From: an uncultured Prevotella sp.
GTDB lineage: Bacteria; Bacteroidota; Bacteroidia; Bacteroidales; Bacteroidaceae
Direction: 5' to 3'
NCBI GenBank assembly: GCA_905233165.1
Contig: CAJODL010000009.1
Span: 1-62,436 of the forward strand
Length of the DNA stretch: 62,436 nt
The position numbers and the translations under genes are program-made. Below, piece after piece: positions 9,135 to 19,122 of this stretch; the first letter of the stretch is position 1, and each line of letters starts with the position of its first letter. A model generated the notes under the pieces. That model ran no database searches. It saw only the letters and a list, made by a program, of their open reading frames with translations, and was not told the origin of the DNA.

Positions 9135-9423
9135 ACTGCATCACAAGCTTGAGGAAGTTCTTGGCTCGAAGAATGTTTATTTTCAGCCACCAGTGAGTCT
9201 TAAACTCAAGTATCCGTGTATCGTGTATAACCTGGAGACTGCAAATGATGCTAATGCAAACGATCACTTGTATCGCAGGTTATACAGATATACGCTGACT
9301 TATATTACAAAGGATCCGGATGATCCTAAGCGCGATCTCATAGACAATCTCATGTATTGTCGTATGAATCGCTTTTTTATTTCCGACAATCTCAATCACT
9401 TTGTATACGAGATTTACTATTAA
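9118..9423 (+). CDS. Tail completion / tail terminator-like protein
   Basis: A 101-residue protein. ATG 9118 is chosen because GGAGGG lies 7 bases upstream, inside the preceding gene. The alternation LKYPCIVYNLETAND followed by YRYTLTYITKDPDD matches the small tail-terminator/minor tail proteins that cap the tube at the head end. It sits between head closure and the tail tube gene. Confidence 0.65.
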   Translation: MNRRVELHHKLEEVLGSKNVYFQPPVSLKLKYPCIVYNLETANDANANDHLYRRLYRYTLTYITKDPDDPKRDLIDNLMYCRMNRFFISDNLNHFVYEIYY

Positions 9424-9438
9424 TGGAGGTAAATGTAT

Positions 9439-10095
9439 ATGGCGAAATTGGTATGGGACCAGACAGGCTATCGTGAGTTTGAATCTGGCGTACGTAACGT
9501 TGTGCTTTATCCGATGGGTGCTTCCGGTTATGAACAGGGTGTTGCCTGGAATGGTGTGACCGGTATCAGTGAGAATCCTGGCGGCGCTGATGTTACCGAC
9601 CTGTTTGCAGATGATATCAAGTATGCTTCCCTACGTGCTGCTGAAACCTTTGGCTGCACCATCGAAGCTTATACTTATCCGGACGAATGGAATGAGTGTG
9701 ACGGCTCTGCTGAAGCTGCTAACGGTGTATTCATTGGTCAGCAGACTCGTAAAGCTTTCGGTCTTTGCTATCGGACTGCCATCGGTGATGACGCGCATCC
9801 TGGCATGGATAAGGGCTATAAGCTCCATCTGATCTACAACTCTACTGCTTCTCCTTCCAGTCGTTCCTATGCGACCATCAACGACAACCCGGATGCTATC
9901 ACTTTCAGCTGGGAAGCAACCTCTACTCCTGTGGCTACCACCGGTCGTAAGGCTGTTTCCACTATCGTTATTGACAGCACTAAGTGTGACGCTACTAAGC
10001 TGACTGCTCTTGAAGACAAGCTGTATGGTACTGCTAATGCTGAGGCTCAGCTGCCGTCTCCTGATCAAGTTATCGCTGATATGACTACACCCTAA
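9439..10095 (+). CDS. Major tail tube protein
   Basis: About 218 residues. ATG 9439 has the better spacing from TGGAGG (9424-9429) than ATG 9433. The N terminus MAKLVWDQTG with RNVVLYPMG and WNGVTGISENPGGAD is the typical start of phi13-like Firmicutes tube proteins, and the later GRKAVSTIVIDSTKCD strand also fits. The subunits stack as hexameric rings to make the tail tube. Gly/Ala/Thr-rich codon use suggests high expression, and a strong terminator follows. Confidence 0.88.
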   Translation: MAKLVWDQTGYREFESGVRNVVLYPMGASGYEQGVAWNGVTGISENPGGADVTDLFADDIKYASLRAAETFGCTIEAYTYPDEWNECDGSAEAANGVFIGQQTRKAFGLCYRTAIGDDAHPGMDKGYKLHLIYNSTASPSSRSYATINDNPDAITFSWEATSTPVATTGRKAVSTIVIDSTKCDATKLTALEDKLYGTANAEAQLPSPDQVIADMTTP

Positions 10096-10104
10096 GTTAT
10101 TTTC

Positions 10105-10140
10105 AGAGCGCTCTTGAGTTGTCAGGGGCGCTCTTCTTTT
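10105..10140 (+). terminator. Terminator after the tail tube gene
   Basis: A 9-base stem (AGAGCGCTC 10105-10113 with GGGCGCTCT 10126-10134, one G-T pair) and a 12-base loop are followed by TCTTTT. It probably limits transcription past the highly expressed capsid and tube genes. Confidence 0.8.
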
Positions 10141-10160
10141 CAGAAAGGAGTTATTTTTTC

Positions 10161-10601
10161 ATGCTTAAGAAACTGATCACTTATACCGATTACGACGGTA
10201 AAGAGCGTAAGGAAAATTTTTATTTCAACCTGAGCAAAGCCGAACTCATGGACATGGAGCTCGGTACCATCGGAGGAATGAAGCAGCTTATTGACCTGAT
10301 CATCGACAAGCAGGACATTCCGAAGATCGTTGAAGCTTTCAAGACAATTATTCTCAAGGCGTATGGCGAGAAGTCTCCGGATGGTCGTCGCTTTATCAAG
10401 AGTAAAGAGTTGTCGGAAGCTTTTGCACAGACCGAAGCGTATTCGGAACTGTATATGAGTTTGATTACAGATGCTGAAGCTGCAGCCGCATTTATCAATG
10501 GCATTATGCCGCAGGATCTTGTGAAGGCAATGGAAGAGAATCCGGAACCTGAAGCGCCTGTTGAAGTAAGCCTTCTCGGAGATGCTAAGCAGAGCACTTA
10601 A
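10161..10601 (+). CDS. Tail assembly chaperone (gpG-like)
   Basis: A 146-residue protein between the tube and tape-measure genes. ATG 10161 follows AAAGGAG; an earlier in-frame start lies within the terminator and is rejected. The pattern YYF NLSKAEL plus a C-terminal acidic, Pro-rich tail (MEENPEPEAPVEV) is typical of gpG-type chaperones that coat the tape measure protein until tube polymerisation. Confidence 0.75.
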   Translation: MLKKLITYTDYDGKERKENFYFNLSKAELMDMELGTIGGMKQLIDLIIDKQDIPKIVEAFKTIILKAYGEKSPDGRRFIKSKELSEAFAQTEAYSELYMSLITDAEAAAAFINGIMPQDLVKAMEENPEPEAPVEVSLLGDAKQST

Positions 10602-10626
10602 TATACTTTGAAAGGAGGCAAGGGTA

Positions 10627-11169
10627 GTGCTTCAGATTGTGATGCCGGAGCGGGAATTGTTCAACGAAGAAACTGGTGAATTTATCACTTACAAGAAACA
10701 GCCTCTTCAGTTGGAGCATTCTCTTGTCTCCCTTTCCAAATGGGAATCAAAATGGAAGAAGCCTTTTCTGACTATGGAGCCCAGAACACGCGAAGAGATG
10801 ATCGATTATATTCGCTGCATGACGATTAATCAGGGTGTCGATCCGAACGTCTATAACGCGATTGATCTGGATACCTTCAAGCAGATTGAGGCGTATATTG
10901 CAGATTCTCACACAGCCACAACCATAGTTGATAGGAGTGGCAGAAGCGGTGGCAGGCAGATTGTCACCTCAGAGCTTATTTACTATTGGATGATTGATTG
11001 CGGGATTCCGTTTGAGTGTCAGAAATGGCATTTGAACAGACTCCTGACATTGATCCGTATTTGTCATATCAAACAGGGACCCGAGAAAGCCATGAGCAAA
11101 GCCGGCATATTTGCTGAGAATCGAGCACTGAATAATGCCCGAAGGAAAGCTATGGGGACTCGTGGATAA
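10627..11169 (+). CDS. Second tail assembly chaperone
   Basis: A 180-residue protein with GTG start at 10627 after AAAGGAGG. It contains LVSLSKWESKWKKPFL near residues 38-53, which I recognise from phage proteins just upstream of tape measures, followed by a helical region and a basic C terminus (NNARRKAMGTRG). In lambda the second chaperone is made by frameshifting from the first; here it has its own ribosome site and no overlap, so it is an independent gene. It overlaps the next gene by one base. Confidence 0.7.
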   Translation: MLQIVMPERELFNEETGEFITYKKQPLQLEHSLVSLSKWESKWKKPFLTMEPRTREEMIDYIRCMTINQGVDPNVYNAIDLDTFKQIEAYIADSHTATTIVDRSGRSGGRQIVTSELIYYWMIDCGIPFECQKWHLNRLLTLIRICHIKQGPEKAMSKAGIFAENRALNNARRKAMGTRG

Positions 11170-11555
11170 TGAAGGTCAATTTTACGCATAAAGGTAACTT
11201 CAATAAACTTGAGTCATTTCTATACAAGCATGTAAAGCTCGGGCCGGTTATTCGTTTGATATTGGACAAGTATGGTCGTTTGGGTGTTGAAGCTTTAAAG
11301 GAAGCAACACCTAAGGACAGTGGCAAAACAGCAGATTCCTGGAGTTATGAGGTTGTAGAAGAAAATGGTGCCTGGAAGATTGTTTGGTCCAACTCCAATG
11401 TGAATGATGGCGTAAACATCGCTATTATCTTGCAATATGGACATGGAACAGGGACTGGCGGATACGTTCAGGGAACAGACTATATTAATCCGGCAATTGA
11501 GAAGATTTTCCAGGGATTAGCAGACGAAGCATGGAAGGAGGTCTGTCATGGCTAA
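11169..11555 (+). CDS. HK97 gp10-like neck / minor tail protein
   Basis: A 128-residue protein with the pattern of the HK97 gp10 family: an N-terminal helix, ALKEATPKDSGKTADSWSYEV, a W-containing strand pair, and the C-terminal loop ILQYGHGTGTGGYV followed by DYINPA. The family sits at the head-tail neck. Usually the gene lies between head closure and the tail tube; here it is placed after the chaperones and directly before the tape measure, which it overlaps by 8 bases. Confidence 0.75.
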   Translation: MKVNFTHKGNFNKLESFLYKHVKLGPVIRLILDKYGRLGVEALKEATPKDSGKTADSWSYEVVEENGAWKIVWSNSNVNDGVNIAIILQYGHGTGTGGYVQGTDYINPAIEKIFQGLADEAWKEVCHG

Positions 11556-14500
11556 TACAGTTGATACACGTATAGTTGAAGCGAAGTTTGACTCTTCTGA
11601 CTTCGAAAAGGGCGTAAATAAAACTATCAAAAAGCTTGACGAGTTGAAGAAGTCACTGGAGCTTAAGGATACTGGTAAGTCAGTAACAGATCTCACAAAG
11701 AATATTGAAGAGTCTACTGAAAAGAGTACAAGCGCGTTAGAGAAGTTATCCAAGAGCTTTACCACATTTACTGGTTTGATCAAGCAGCAGGTTCTGTCTG
11801 GTCTTGCCAGTGAAGTTTCAAACGTGTTCTTAAATCTTGAACGCTCGATTAAGGGATTTGCAAGTTCTCTTGGCAGTCAGCAGGTAGCCGTCGGCATGAA
11901 TAAGTATAACGAAATGCTTACTGCTGTCCGAACCATGGTTACTGCAGGACATTCTCAGGATGCTGCATACAATGCCATGGAGAGACTTGCTGAATATTCA
12001 GACCAGACTTCATATTCTCTCAGCCAGATGTCAAGCATGATGTCTAAACTTGTTGCAGCAGGTGCTGGACTTGATAAAGCTGAGAAAATGACAGAAGGTC
12101 TGGCAAACGCTGCTGCATCTGCAGGCGTTAATATTTATGACGCAAACAGAGCTTTCTATAACTTTGCACAGGCATACAGCAAAGGCACAATGCAGAATAT
12201 TGACTGGAGATCTTTTGAGCTTCTCAACATGACGACAAAGGAATTCCAACAGGCTGCAATTGATGCTGCTTTAACTGTTGGCACTTTGGTTCCCGACAAG
12301 GTTAAAAAAGGTGCTGACGGTATAGAAAGAACCATTTATAAGACTTCAAATAAGGTCGACAAGAAAGTTAAAGCTAGCCAACAGGTTATTGCCGGACAAG
12401 GCTTATCTGACACTCTGAAATATAACTGGTTCAATAAAGATGTTATGCAGCAGCTTCTTGCCGAGGGATATTTCTGGGATGATCTTGCCATATCCACAGA
12501 AGAAGCTGGCGAGATGATTGAAACTCTTGGTTTGAAGGCATATTTGTCAGCAAAGGAAGCAAGAAGTTTTACAGATGTCATGGGCACTCTGAAGGACGTT
12601 ATTGCTACTGGTTGGTCCAAGACATTTGAGCTTATATTTGGTAAGCTTGATCAGGCAACCAAGTTCTTTACATGGCTTACCGAAAGCAATTTTGCAGAGA
12701 CCTTATATTCCATTGGCGAATATCGTAATGAGGTTTTTGAGCAGTGGAATCATATCGGTGTACAAGGATTTCATGGCAGTGAGATGTTCGAGGGAAGTCT
12801 CAAGAATGTTGACGAACTTCTCGGTATTGTAAAAAAAGCTTTTGCTGATCTTACTCCGGATGCGAAAAAGCTTGGTGGCGAATTGTGGTATGCTACTTTC
12901 CGTATTTATCGTGCTACAAACCAGGCTAAAACGTCTTTAAAGGAATGGCTTGAAGAAACTGACGGTAATGGTGTTTCAAGAGTCGAAAAATTCTCGAAGG
13001 TTCTTGGTGTTTTAGGAACAGCAATACGAATTGCAGGTCAGGCTATTAGCACAGGGTTTTCTTTGATCACAAAGACATTGAAAGCACTTGCTCCAGTATT
13101 TGATGGAGTTCTTACTGTATTTTCCCAATGGGCAGATAACTTCTCGAATTTCAGTGCCGATACATCCTTATTCGATGATCTTTCTAATGCATTAACCAAT
13201 CTTCTTACAATAGCTGATCCAATATTAAAAGCTATTCCACCTGTACTTGAGATTCTCGGTCAGGTTGCATGGTTCTTCATTGATTCTGCAATTCAGGGTG
13301 TCGTGATGAATATCCAATTGTTCTCAGACGCTCTTGGATTCTTGATTGAGTTATTTGGTGGAACTTCAGCTCAGAAAGCAGAGAATGGTGTTGGTTTCCT
13401 AGACAGCATGTCTGAGAGTATTCAGTGGCTTAAAGATAAAGCTTCTGGTGCTATGACTACAATCAAGGAATTCTTTACCACACTGTTTGAGGATCTCAGA
13501 ATTCTGTTTGGTCTTAAGGAGCCTGCCGAAGGTGATGAAGGTGGAGCTTTCTCAGGACTTAAGGAATTCTTTAATACAAATGAATTCGTAGCAAGCACTA
13601 AGGAATGGATTAACAAGGCTCTCGAAGATATCAAGGCTTTTATTATTAGTCTGCCTGATAGAATTACTAAACTTGGCGATGAGATTGCAGAAGCATTTGA
13701 CAGCCTGTTCTATACCAAGCAAACAAGGCAAATTCTTGATGGCAATGGTAAACCTATCGGAAGAACTGAAACAGTAAAGATCAAGACAGCTCTCGGACAA
13801 TGGGTTGACGACATGAAGAAGTCTATCGAGGAGTTTATTCCGACAATTCCAAGCAGACTTCTTGGTGCTTTTGAGAAACTCGGTGCAATGATTACCAGTT
13901 TGTTCTACACCGAGGAAACACGACAGATTCTTGATGGTAATGGTAAACCTATCGGAAGAACGGAAAAGGTAAAAGTTAAGACAGCTCTTGGTGAATGGGT
14001 AGATAGTTTTAAGAAATCTATTGAAGAGTTTATTCCGACAATTCCTGGACGAATTAAGAATGCTATTTCAGAAATTGGCAGAGTTCTTACAAGTATGCTT
14101 TACACCGAACAGGAAGAAGATGCTGTTGATGAGCAGGGTCGTTCTACAAATCAAAAGCAGAAAGTAAGAGTTTATACAAAATTTGGTCTTTGGGTTAAGA
14201 GTATTGCAGAAGGTCTTGCTGAGTATATTCCGACAATTCCAGGAAAACTTAAAGGATTGTTCTCTCAGCTTGGATCGCTCATTGAAGGCATATTCTTTGA
14301 TACCGAGCAATACAAGGTTTTGGATAAAACTACTGGTGCTCCAACAGGTGAAGTTAAGACTCGTAAGAAACTTAAGAAAACATTCAGCACATTTATCAAG
14401 AGCGTTCTTGAGGAAATCACGAACTTTATAAAGAGCATTCCGGATCGTATTCAGCAAGGAATTAAGGGTGTTGGTAACATTCTGAGTTCCATCATCGGTG

Positions 14501-17500
14501 CTTTATTTGGTAAGAAAGATGGATCAGAAGTAACCAGTAATGAAATCGCAGAAGGCCTTGAGAAACCTTTCGAGGGACTCAGTCTTTCTGGTGTATTCGG
14601 TAAGATCAAGGAAATCGGCTCTACTCTTCTGAATACTGTTATCAGTGTTTTCAGCGGTTCCGATGATGTCAACGAGAATCAGGAATGGTTTGCTAATAAG
14701 GTTGCTTCCGGAATTGAGTGGATTCGCGAAAAAGCAGAAAACGCTTTCAAGACTGTCTCTGCTTGGTTTGTAGCGCTTCCTGGCAAAATAGCTGCCTTCT
14801 TCTCTGGAGAGAGAACTGCTGAAGAAGTTGCTGACGCTACAAAAGAAGCAGGACCTGTTGAACAGGCAGTATCAAACTTTGGCAAAACAATTGGTGAGTT
14901 TATTGCTTCAATTCCTGAGACCCTTGCAAAATTCTTTACTAATGTTATTGATGGAGTTACCAGTCTTTGGGATCAATTGTATACCGCTCTCAGAGGCGAG
15001 AATCCTGACGAAACTGGAACCAAGGAAGTTAACAACAAAGAGTCCCTTATGCAAAAGGCGATTGACGAAGCCGCTCCTACTGGTGAGCCAGATGTATCAA
15101 AATGGGAGGCGTTTGTCAGTAGCCTTGGTAATGCTATAAGTAATTTGTTCCAAAAACTTCCTAGCTTTATTGTGACTGGCATTGATGCTGCTGTAGTTCT
15201 GATTAACAAAGCTATACAGGGTCTTTCCACTATGCTTGCTGGAGATGCCGAAGACGAAGCAAGTAAAGCTATTGAGAATTCTGTTGGATCGGCTACTTCT
15301 GATGCTGTTTGTAAAATGGCAAAGGAAACAGACAAGAATGTTGATCAGATTACTCCTTTACGACAAGCACTTCAGAACCTTGGCGGATCTATCGAGAATC
15401 TTATTACAGAGACGATTCCGACGTTCCTTTCGAATGGATGGAATTATGTTGCGAACAATGCTGGTAACTGGTGGAACTCTCTGACTGGTATATTTGACGG
15501 TTATAATACCAGTGATCTGAAAGCTAAAGTTGACGGCATTGGTGAAACAATTAAAGGCTTTATTCTGAACATTCCGAGTTATATTACATCTGCGTTTGAA
15601 ACACTTCAAAAGTTATTTGCTGCGGATTCTGAAGATCCGTATATCAATGCTCTTTCACCTAGAACTAAAGAAATTCAGCAAGGTGTAAAAGAGCATTTCG
15701 ATGAACTTTCCGGTGTAGCAACAGAGCGAGAAGCTTCACCAATGGTCAAAGCTGTTCAGGGTATAGGGCAAGCTATTAAGCAAGCATTTATCGATCTTGG
15801 ACCGATGATCCTTGACGGGTTAACTATAGGTCTCGGTGCTATTGAAAAAGGTTTTAACTGGTTTACAGATCTTTTCACTACAAAAGCTGAAGGTGAAAGT
15901 TTAACTGAAGCAATCTCGAAGAAAGTAACCGGAGATGATGAAAAGGGTTCAGAACTTGCACAAGCAATTGCACGGTTTGTAGAAAAGATCAAGAACATTT
16001 TCACAACGACAATCCCTGAATTCTTTAAGGCAGCAGTTCCGGAAGTCGCATCCACTGTATCAGGTTTCTTTAGTGATATATTTGGGCAGCTATTTAATAG
16101 TGGAAACGTTGAGGAGCTTGTAACACCAGCAGCCGAAGGAATGAAACAACTTGGTGAAGCAGCAGGTACCGTTGCCGGAGAAGCGAAACCTGAAGATGTT
16201 AGAAAGACAGACGATGTACTTGGTGCTCTTTCAAGTATGCTTGCGAATTTCTCATCTGGTTCATGGGCGAATGTTGCTGGCCAAGGTATTAAGTTTGCAG
16301 CCATTGCGGCTGGAATTATTGCAATAGCACATGCCATCGGTAGATTAGCGGATGTTGTTGATGTTGGCGGAAATATGACCGATATGGCTAAATGGAGCGC
16401 AATTAGACTGGCTATAGTTGGTTTGATGGGTATATTTGGTTACATCGTTTGGTTAAGTCAGCAACCTCAGGAAACAGTTGATAGAGCTGGACAAATTGTT
16501 GATAAATTAACTGAGTTTGTCATTAACATTGGAACAGCTCTTGGTCAGTTTATAGGATCCACGTCTCTGTTTAAGATCGGCAAAAATCTTACATCAACGG
16601 TTAAGGATCTTGGTACAGAAACAAAGAGCTTCTGGGGTATTTTAAAAGGAACATTCGCAGAAGGTCTTGGTGGTGTTATTCCAGGTATTCTTAGTTTTAG
16701 TGGAAAAGGATTAGCTGCACTTGGACTTGCTGATCTTGGTGGTAATGTTCTATCAGAGTTTATCGGCGGCCATATTCCAGTAGCGTTATCCGGATTTGCT
16801 GGCGGTATTACAACAGTTATTGGTGAACTTACACCAGCTATAGACAATCTTGTTGAAATTGCTCCTAAGATTGATGGCGCTCTGCAAGGAATTACTGGCA
16901 TCGGTTCCATAGTTCTCGAGTTCGGCAAGATGTTCGCTCCAAGAACAGACGGTAGAGGTCATTGGAAGAATTCGATATTCAAAGATGCATTTTCTGACTT
17001 CGACACAAATATGGAACAGCTTCAGTCTTTAACAGGCGTGTTGGCGAATTTTAAATCTGCTATATCCGGTACAGATAGCACAGCAGTCGTTGATTCATTG
17101 CAAATGCTTATGGATATGCAGGGACAAATGGCTGAGTTTGCTAAGTTTGCGCAAAAAGATGAATTTGAACAGTTTAAATATGCAATAGTTTCACTTGGCG
17201 CTGCTTTGTCACTTGCAACAACTCAGTCCTTTGATAATTTGTCAACTGATGGAAATGCTGTAGAAACTGCTATAAGTGTTCTTAAGCAGATACTGGATAG
17301 TGATGAATTAAAAGAACTTGCCGGATCAATCGATGCTGATACAATTCCGGATGGCACTGAAATGTTTAAGGCATCTGAACGTTTGTCCATGTTCGCATCA
17401 GCACTAGCAGTAGTTGGCGATGCATCGACTGGAATAAAAGCAGATACTGCAGAGCATATAAACGAACTCGTCAAGGCAATCAGTGATATAACGATTAATG

Positions 17501-19107
17501 AATTAAGCGAAGTTCAAGAAATATCAATCCGGTTTGGTAGCTTAGGTACAGCCCTTGCATCATTCGCTGAGAATACTTCAGGACTCACGGATGATAATGT
17601 CAGAACAGCTGGACAAGCTCTTGGAATGCTTACAACAATCGCTGGTCAGATTAAAGACGTTGGCGAACAATCTGCTCTTGGTAAATGGTTATTCGGTGAC
17701 AAGAGCATGACAATGTTTGGTCTTGGATTACAGTCTCTTGGCTATAATCTTAATCTGTTCTTTGAAAACATCGAACGTCATGATATTTCTGGTAATACAA
17801 TTAAGCGTAATGAGGAAAACACAAGGGTAGTTGTAAACGCGGCGATTGGTCTGGCTCAGGCCGCTGGTCATATCATGAACGGAAATATGGACAACTTTGA
17901 AATATTCAGCAACAATCTTGAAAAAGCTGGACAAGGAATTGCGGCGTTTATCAGTTCAGTTGTGGGGCTGACAGAAGACGGCACATTAAGTTCTGAAAAC
18001 ATGAACTATATTCGAGATTCTGTAAAGGTGTTTGATGGTATTGCTTCTGCTCTTAACAAATTGAATGATGTTAACATTAACAAGATGCTTGAAACTTTGA
18101 ATAAAGGTTTCTTTGGCGAAGATATTAATACTGGAAGATGGGATAATAACGGGCTTTGGATATATGAGCATAAAGATGGCTTGATCGATCGTTTCAAAGC
18201 TCTCTTTGTGTCGCTTAAAGATCTTAGTTCAGAAACAACGGGTGTCGATACAGGTTTTGTTACAAACATGTTTGCATCCATCAGCACCATGGCGGCTCAT
18301 CTTGCAGATCTGTTCATGTCTGTAAACAAGTACGAAGATACAACTGCAAAGAATGCTTTCGAGAATTTCATAACAAGTCTTACAGTTCTTACGGATTCTA
18401 AAGACAGGCTTAGCGAGTTCTTCAATCTTGCAGCTTCTTTCAATCAAAATGGAATTACTGCAGCAACAAATCTGTTTACAGGTCTTAATCAGATTGGTCA
18501 GGCTCTTAACTATTTCAGCTACACTGACAAGACCCTAACAGGTTTAATGGGGTTACAGTCGTTTGATTGGTTTGGTTTAGGAACAGTTATCGCCAATTTC
18601 ACTTCGCAGTTCATGACAGCCGAAAACGTAGCTTCTATGCAAGAAGCAGGTGCATTCCTTGCTGGTGGGTTGGCGAGTGGTATTTCAGGAGCTAATGATG
18701 TTATTTCTGAAGCCGTACAATCTGTACTAAATGCTATTAACGCGGCGTTTACTGAACAAGATATTCATCCGGTTATTACTCCTGTTTTGGAGATTACTGA
18801 TGAATTCAAGTCAAATGTTGAAGCGATGAAAGCTATGTATGGTAATGGTCTTTCGCCGTTTGGATTTTCAGGCAGCATTCCGTACACTATGCCAGCGATT
18901 CCTGTTCCACCGGATGTTGACGAAATCGATTATACAGGCAACCTTAACACAATTAATGGTAGCGTGAACTCTGTTGAAACAGCAGTAAACAATCTTGCAA
19001 CGGCTGTAAGCAATATGCAGATTGAACTAAACATGGGACTTATTTCGGCTGGCGTGAATTCAGTTCTTGGGAATAATTACAGGCATGGACTAAGAAGAAA
19101 CTCTTAA
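11548..19107 (+). CDS. Tail tape measure protein
   Basis: At 2519 residues this is the longest gene; it sets tail length and is threaded through the tube before DNA ejection. ATG 11548 follows AAGGAGG. The N-terminal ~430 residues include the conserved tape-measure segment with NEMLTAVRTMVTAGHSQDAAYNAM near 125-150. Residues about 720-985 hold four tandem repeats of ~65 residues (see repeat entry), and weaker repeats ending in Ile-Pro and Phe continue to about 1500. Hydrophobic stretches near 1572-1595 and 1615-1635 are the expected membrane-inserting segments. No lytic domain was recognised. Confidence 0.93.
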   Translation: MANTVDTRIVEAKFDSSDFEKGVNKTIKKLDELKKSLELKDTGKSVTDLTKNIEESTEKSTSALEKLSKSFTTFTGLIKQQVLSGLASEVSNVFLNLERSIKGFASSLGSQQVAVGMNKYNEMLTAVRTMVTAGHSQDAAYNAMERLAEYSDQTSYSLSQMSSMMSKLVAAGAGLDKAEKMTEGLANAAASAGVNIYDANRAFYNFAQAYSKGTMQNIDWRSFELLNMTTKEFQQAAIDAALTVGTLVPDKVKKGADGIERTIYKTSNKVDKKVKASQQVIAGQGLSDTLKYNWFNKDVMQQLLAEGYFWDDLAISTEEAGEMIETLGLKAYLSAKEARSFTDVMGTLKDVIATGWSKTFELIFGKLDQATKFFTWLTESNFAETLYSIGEYRNEVFEQWNHIGVQGFHGSEMFEGSLKNVDELLGIVKKAFADLTPDAKKLGGELWYATFRIYRATNQAKTSLKEWLEETDGNGVSRVEKFSKVLGVLGTAIRIAGQAISTGFSLITKTLKALAPVFDGVLTVFSQWADNFSNFSADTSLFDDLSNALTNLLTIADPILKAIPPVLEILGQVAWFFIDSAIQGVVMNIQLFSDALGFLIELFGGTSAQKAENGVGFLDSMSESIQWLKDKASGAMTTIKEFFTTLFEDLRILFGLKEPAEGDEGGAFSGLKEFFNTNEFVASTKEWINKALEDIKAFIISLPDRITKLGDEIAEAFDSLFYTKQTRQILDGNGKPIGRTETVKIKTALGQWVDDMKKSIEEFIPTIPSRLLGAFEKLGAMITSLFYTEETRQILDGNGKPIGRTEKVKVKTALGEWVDSFKKSIEEFIPTIPGRIKNAISEIGRVLTSMLYTEQEEDAVDEQGRSTNQKQKVRVYTKFGLWVKSIAEGLAEYIPTIPGKLKGLFSQLGSLIEGIFFDTEQYKVLDKTTGAPTGEVKTRKKLKKTFSTFIKSVLEEITNFIKSIPDRIQQGIKGVGNILSSIIGALFGKKDGSEVTSNEIAEGLEKPFEGLSLSGVFGKIKEIGSTLLNTVISVFSGSDDVNENQEWFANKVASGIEWIREKAENAFKTVSAWFVALPGKIAAFFSGERTAEEVADATKEAGPVEQAVSNFGKTIGEFIASIPETLAKFFTNVIDGVTSLWDQLYTALRGENPDETGTKEVNNKESLMQKAIDEAAPTGEPDVSKWEAFVSSLGNAISNLFQKLPSFIVTGIDAAVVLINKAIQGLSTMLAGDAEDEASKAIENSVGSATSDAVCKMAKETDKNVDQITPLRQALQNLGGSIENLITETIPTFLSNGWNYVANNAGNWWNSLTGIFDGYNTSDLKAKVDGIGETIKGFILNIPSYITSAFETLQKLFAADSEDPYINALSPRTKEIQQGVKEHFDELSGVATEREASPMVKAVQGIGQAIKQAFIDLGPMILDGLTIGLGAIEKGFNWFTDLFTTKAEGESLTEAISKKVTGDDEKGSELAQAIARFVEKIKNIFTTTIPEFFKAAVPEVASTVSGFFSDIFGQLFNSGNVEELVTPAAEGMKQLGEAAGTVAGEAKPEDVRKTDDVLGALSSMLANFSSGSWANVAGQGIKFAAIAAGIIAIAHAIGRLADVVDVGGNMTDMAKWSAIRLAIVGLMGIFGYIVWLSQQPQETVDRAGQIVDKLTEFVINIGTALGQFIGSTSLFKIGKNLTSTVKDLGTETKSFWGILKGTFAEGLGGVIPGILSFSGKGLAALGLADLGGNVLSEFIGGHIPVALSGFAGGITTVIGELTPAIDNLVEIAPKIDGALQGITGIGSIVLEFGKMFAPRTDGRGHWKNSIFKDAFSDFDTNMEQLQSLTGVLANFKSAISGTDSTAVVDSLQMLMDMQGQMAEFAKFAQKDEFEQFKYAIVSLGAALSLATTQSFDNLSTDGNAVETAISVLKQILDSDELKELAGSIDADTIPDGTEMFKASERLSMFASALAVVGDASTGIKADTAEHINELVKAISDITINELSEVQEISIRFGSLGTALASFAENTSGLTDDNVRTAGQALGMLTTIAGQIKDVGEQSALGKWLFGDKSMTMFGLGLQSLGYNLNLFFENIERHDISGNTIKRNEENTRVVVNAAIGLAQAAGHIMNGNMDNFEIFSNNLEKAGQGIAAFISSVVGLTEDGTLSSENMNYIRDSVKVFDGIASALNKLNDVNINKMLETLNKGFFGEDINTGRWDNNGLWIYEHKDGLIDRFKALFVSLKDLSSETTGVDTGFVTNMFASISTMAAHLADLFMSVNKYEDTTAKNAFENFITSLTVLTDSKDRLSEFFNLAASFNQNGITAATNLFTGLNQIGQALNYFSYTDKTLTGLMGLQSFDWFGLGTVIANFTSQFMTAENVASMQEAGAFLAGGLASGISGANDVISEAVQSVLNAINAAFTEQDIHPVITPVLEITDEFKSNVEAMKAMYGNGLSPFGFSGSIPYTMPAIPVPPDVDEIDYTGNLNTINGSVNSVETAVNNLATAVSNMQIELNMGLISAGVNSVLGNNYRHGLRRNS
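13700..14475 (+). repeat. Four tandem ~195-base repeats in the tape measure gene
   Basis: Units of about 195 bases begin near 13705, 13900, 14095 and 14290. Units 1 and 2 are nearly identical in protein (QTRQILDGNGKPIGRTE then ALGxWVD then SIEEFIPTIP), unit 3 keeps LYTEQ and EYIPTIPGKL, and unit 4 is more diverged (FFDTEQYKVLD). The gradient from near-identical to diverged suggests recent duplication at the 5' side. Each unit would add ~65 residues, about 10 nm of tail if helical. Confidence 0.85.
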
Positions 19108-19122
19108 TCAGGAGGTGATAAA

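Noticed and set aside
10119..11169. Programmed frameshift between the two tail chaperones
   Set aside because: The genes do not overlap, the second has its own AAAGGAGG and GTG start, and no slippery heptamer precedes the first stop.
13700..14475. CRISPR-like array
   Set aside because: Repeats are long, adjacent, in frame and protein-coding; no spacers. No CRISPR array was seen anywhere in the window.
18440..18460. Further copy of the AATCAAAATGGA leader inside the tape measure gene
   Set aside because: The match is short, lies in coding sequence with no gene start after it, and lacks GTGAAA.
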